This document shows, in pieces, positions 61,550 through 64,000 of a stretch of DNA of 64,000 bases (its first letter is position 1; every line of letters begins with the position of its first letter). Position numbers and translations under genes: made by a program. Origin of the DNA: Salvator merianae (lineage: Eukaryota > Chordata > Lepidosauria > Squamata > Teiidae); the NCBI GenBank assembly GCA_003586115.2, contig QVOM02000112.1, positions 101,941,174-102,005,173 on the forward strand, read 5' to 3'. Below the pieces are notes generated by a model that worked only from the letters and a program-made list of their open reading frames with translations, searched no databases and was not told the DNA's origin.

Positions 61550-61935
61550 GGGCCTGTTAGCACTTACATGCTAGTGAGTGTCTGCAACTAAAATACTGTT
61601 CACAGCTTGACTGGGAGCAGCTGGACTGCTCCCAGACAGCAGTGTTCGCACCTGCTTCCAAGTGTGAACACTGCAAGGCTGCAGTGTGGCTGTGGCTGCA
61701 CAGTTGCATGCTGTTGCACAGTTGCATGCTGTGTCCTTGGTCACTGTAGCAATGGCTGGATGTTTCCTTGGCTGCTGTCATGAAGAGCAGGTGTGCATTT
61801 GCACTGTGAGTGCTGGGGGTCTGCTACAGGGCCATTCTTGCACTCACAGTGCAAAAGGCTGCCACACCGCTGGGTTTGTTCCAGCTTAGACTGATATGAT
61901 TATACCATGCTAAGCTATAAAGTGCAAACCAACCC
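61550..61935. mobile_element. B-family MITE (B10), intact ends
   Basis: Ends GGGCCTGTTAGCACTTAC and, inverted, GGGTTGGTTTGCACTTTA. TTA on both sides (61547-61549, 61936-61938). 386 bp. Confidence 0.85.
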
Positions 61936-62744
61936 TTATGATGGAGACAGGTGTTTCTTTTGGATGAGAGGCCGTGCTGAATGAGGAAATGAATCTATAG
62001 ACTTCTACAATCTACCTATGTACTTTGCTCTTACAATCATTTGGCAATGCCAATCGATCTGTTTTTGTTTTGTTTTTATTCCACAGAAAGTAATTACCCT
62101 ACTTTTTAAACTGGCCCCAGAAATGTTGTCAGTCTTTTTATGGTTGCGTTAACAGCAGGTACGTGCTCCTAAGACAATGCTTGCAAACTTAGCTGTATGT
62201 CCCAAGGACATCACCTAGGATACTGTTCAAGTTTCTCCAGATGACTGAGCACTGTCAGGTGACCACAAGATAAAATCTAGCTCATCAACTGCAATACAGG
62301 CAAACCTTCAGGCTAGAATCTTTAATCTGACTTGTCTACTCCTGATACTGAGCAAAAAAGCCATCGCAGGATTTAAAACTGTATTCAAAATTAACATGCT
62401 TCTTTTCCTGACAGCAAGCCACTGAATTCACCACCATATCTATTTAAGCTGGCACTGTAAAGTTTATATAATTAATTGGTTCTTAGGCCTAATTAAATTA
62501 CCAAGTATCCCAAAAAACAATATGATCTTGGAAGAAGGCAAAACTAGTGCTGGAACATACATTCTCTCCTTTTTAAGAATTATTCTCTTTTCAATGTCTT
62601 CTTTAAACCAGTTTTTCAAAGCCACAACAACTTTAATAAGATGACAATAGGGTTCAGTATAAGTAGGCTTGGGTTAAGCGATTTCATTTGTAGGAAACAG
62701 ATACAGAATCATGTGTATTAGAAATGAAAGTTCAGAATCTATAC
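61936..62744. other. intergenic, nothing recognised
   Basis: AT-rich, no repeat or exon recognised downstream of the unidentified gene's polyadenylation signal. Confidence 0.45.
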
Positions 62745-62750
62745 TTTATT
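62745..62750 (-). terminator. polyadenylation signal AATAAA
   Basis: AATAAA on the minus strand, 68 bp past the stop at 62818. It fits a short 3' UTR for the unidentified upstream gene. Confidence 0.5.
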
Positions 62751-62817
62751 TCCAGAGACAGTTTCAAAACTTAAAAAGTGTGAGAAAACATCATGTAACT
62801 CTTCAAATGCTTGACTA

Positions 62818-62973
62818 TTAGAAGAATGATTCTTCAGGATCTAACTGAATATTCTCCCAAAAGCTATCAGACGCATTTGACTGGATTTTCTTCTGGCTTC
62901 TTTGAGGAGGAAGGCCTTTGGAACTTCTCATTCTCACAGACTCTGTCAAGGAAGTTCTGAAGGATTGTTTTTT
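62818..62973 (-). CDS. terminal exon of an unidentified upstream gene
   Basis: 156 bp, ending in TAA followed at once by TAG. Acceptor CTTTTTGTGCAG. In phase 0 it encodes 51 residues, starting KKQSFRTSLTESVRMRSSKG and ending SNASDSFWENIQLDPEESFF. A second frame (entering in phase 2) is open for 34 residues ending ENPVKCV, so the true frame is not certain. A polyadenylation signal follows 68 bp after the stop. It is not the C-terminus of PDCD10, the human neighbour upstream of WDR49, as I remember that protein. I do not recognise the family. Confidence 0.55.
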   Translation of the reverse strand, partial: KKQSFRTSLTESVRMRSSKGLPPQRSQKKIQSNASDSFWENIQLDPEESFF

Positions 62974-63310
62974 CTGCACAAAAAGAAAATCGTATCACTC
63001 AGCTTGCAAAGCGAACATTTTAGAAACTGCAAGAATAGCAGGCTCTTAAAAGGCTGTATCAAGTGTAATGTTAAATGTGTTTAAATGTGCTTACAGAACG
63101 AGCTCAACCAAAACACTAAGGGTGATTCCACACGGACCAGTATACCAGACTAGCAAGCGTACTAGAAGTCTCTCTTCCATATGCTTCTGTCTTTAGGAAT
63201 CCAAAGGAATCCTAGGAATCCAAAGGAAGCAGTCTTTCCTTTATTTTTGCACTACTGCACTGCAGAAAATTGGACTAAATATAACTATTAAAGACACCTA
63301 GGACAGATAG

Positions 63311-63781
63311 GTGGGAGCAAATGGAAACCATCACCAAACAAAAGGAGAAACTACAGTGACCTTTAATGCTTCAGAAAAAGAACTTCACAAAGACAAACAT
63401 TTATACAAAGAAGAAGGGGAAAGAAGTACCTCACTTGCAGTTACCAAAACAGCAAAGACAATTCAGTCGTCACATCAACCCAGTGTGGTTCTGTCACTAA
63501 GCAGATCTGGACCTAATCGGCCACCTGGATGGGAACAACTTGGATATCATTCCAGTGATGCATGGTTCTGTATTTCAGTTACAATTAATTTACCCAAATG
63601 CTGTCATTCATGGACTCACCTCAAAGAACAAAGAGATGATTCAATAGCCTTAAAGTTGGCGGAACTACAGGAAGAAAAATATTCAAAAAGAAATAAAGCC
63701 CTCTGTGGAAAGCACCATGAAAGTGCAGAAGCAGTGAAATGTTTTTTTTTTTTATCTTCTGAGGAGGAAATAAAAAAATGA
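63311..63781 (+). other. unexplained 156-codon plus-strand open frame
   Basis: An open stretch in ordinary base composition. Lys/Glu/Ser-rich, with GPNRPPGWEQLGYHSSDAWF and LKLAELQEEKYSKRN. It starts after a TAG at 63308 with GTG, has no good acceptor or ATG, and lies 340 bp from the minus-strand exon at 62818-62973. It may be an exon, a retrocopy or chance. Family not recognised. Confidence 0.25.
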
Positions 63782-64000
63782 AAATAGATGGAAGAAAGAT
63801 CGGAGCAGAGGGCCAAAGCCCAGAGATATGCAGATAGGAAGGGACTTTTATATGCATTCACTCTTTAAACTGCAGAACTTGCTCATTTGCTTATTCTCTT
63901 GCCAGCAACACCTTCCAGCTTCCTTTTTGTATGTCAGCCAGAACTAGACTATCCCTTGGCTCTCTGACCAGCTGAGGAACACTTGTCTCTTGGCCCTTTG

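Noticed and set aside
62818..62973. last exon of PDCD10 or EXO1
   Set aside because: The peptide does not agree with the PDCD10 or EXO1 C-termini as I know them; the short NIQL similarity to EXO1 is too small to count.

Overview
The window looks like squamate reptile (lizard-type) nuclear DNA. The evidence is a Sauria-type tRNA SINE, a second tRNA-derived SINE whose 3' tail resembles BovB/L2 tails, CR1 and L2 LINE fragments, and a very dense load of short inverted-repeat DNA transposons (MITEs). No species can be named from the sequence alone.

The main gene lies on the minus strand and fills most of the window. I reconstructed 24 coding exons between 51839 and 3221 (about 2.56 kb of coding sequence, about 850 codons). 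They encode two degenerate EF-hands followed by a long run of WD40 repeats, and I call the gene a WDR49 orthologue (WDR49/EFCAB8/WDR64 family). Every exon has AG/GT borders, and the reading phase carries across all junctions except one (exon 14 to 15, around 19.2-21.2 kb). The 3' end is not reached: the last visible exon stops at 3221 with an open phase, so the gene continues to the left of the window. The 5' end is uncertain: possible extra N-terminal exons sit at 54.7-55.5 kb.

To the right, at 62.8-63.0 kb, there is an apparent terminal coding exon of an unidentified upstream gene, also on the minus strand, followed by a stop and an AATAAA. A 156-codon plus-strand open frame at 63.3-63.8 kb is unexplained.

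The introns are built largely from repeats. (a) Five MITE families share a 14-bp terminal motif that starts GG and ends GAC or CAC, with 3-bp target duplications (often TAA or TTA), as expected for the PIF/Harbinger superfamily. (b) One hAT-type MITE is present. (c) LINE pieces of CR1, L2 and L1 type occur, two of the retroposed insertions keeping clear target duplications. (d) SINEs are present, one interrupted by a retroposon and one carrying a pure 115-A block in place of its normal middle. The most interesting contact between gene and repeats is at 15.2 kb: a MITE abuts WDR49 exon 20 so closely that its target duplication and terminal repeat form bases +2 to +6 of the splice donor.
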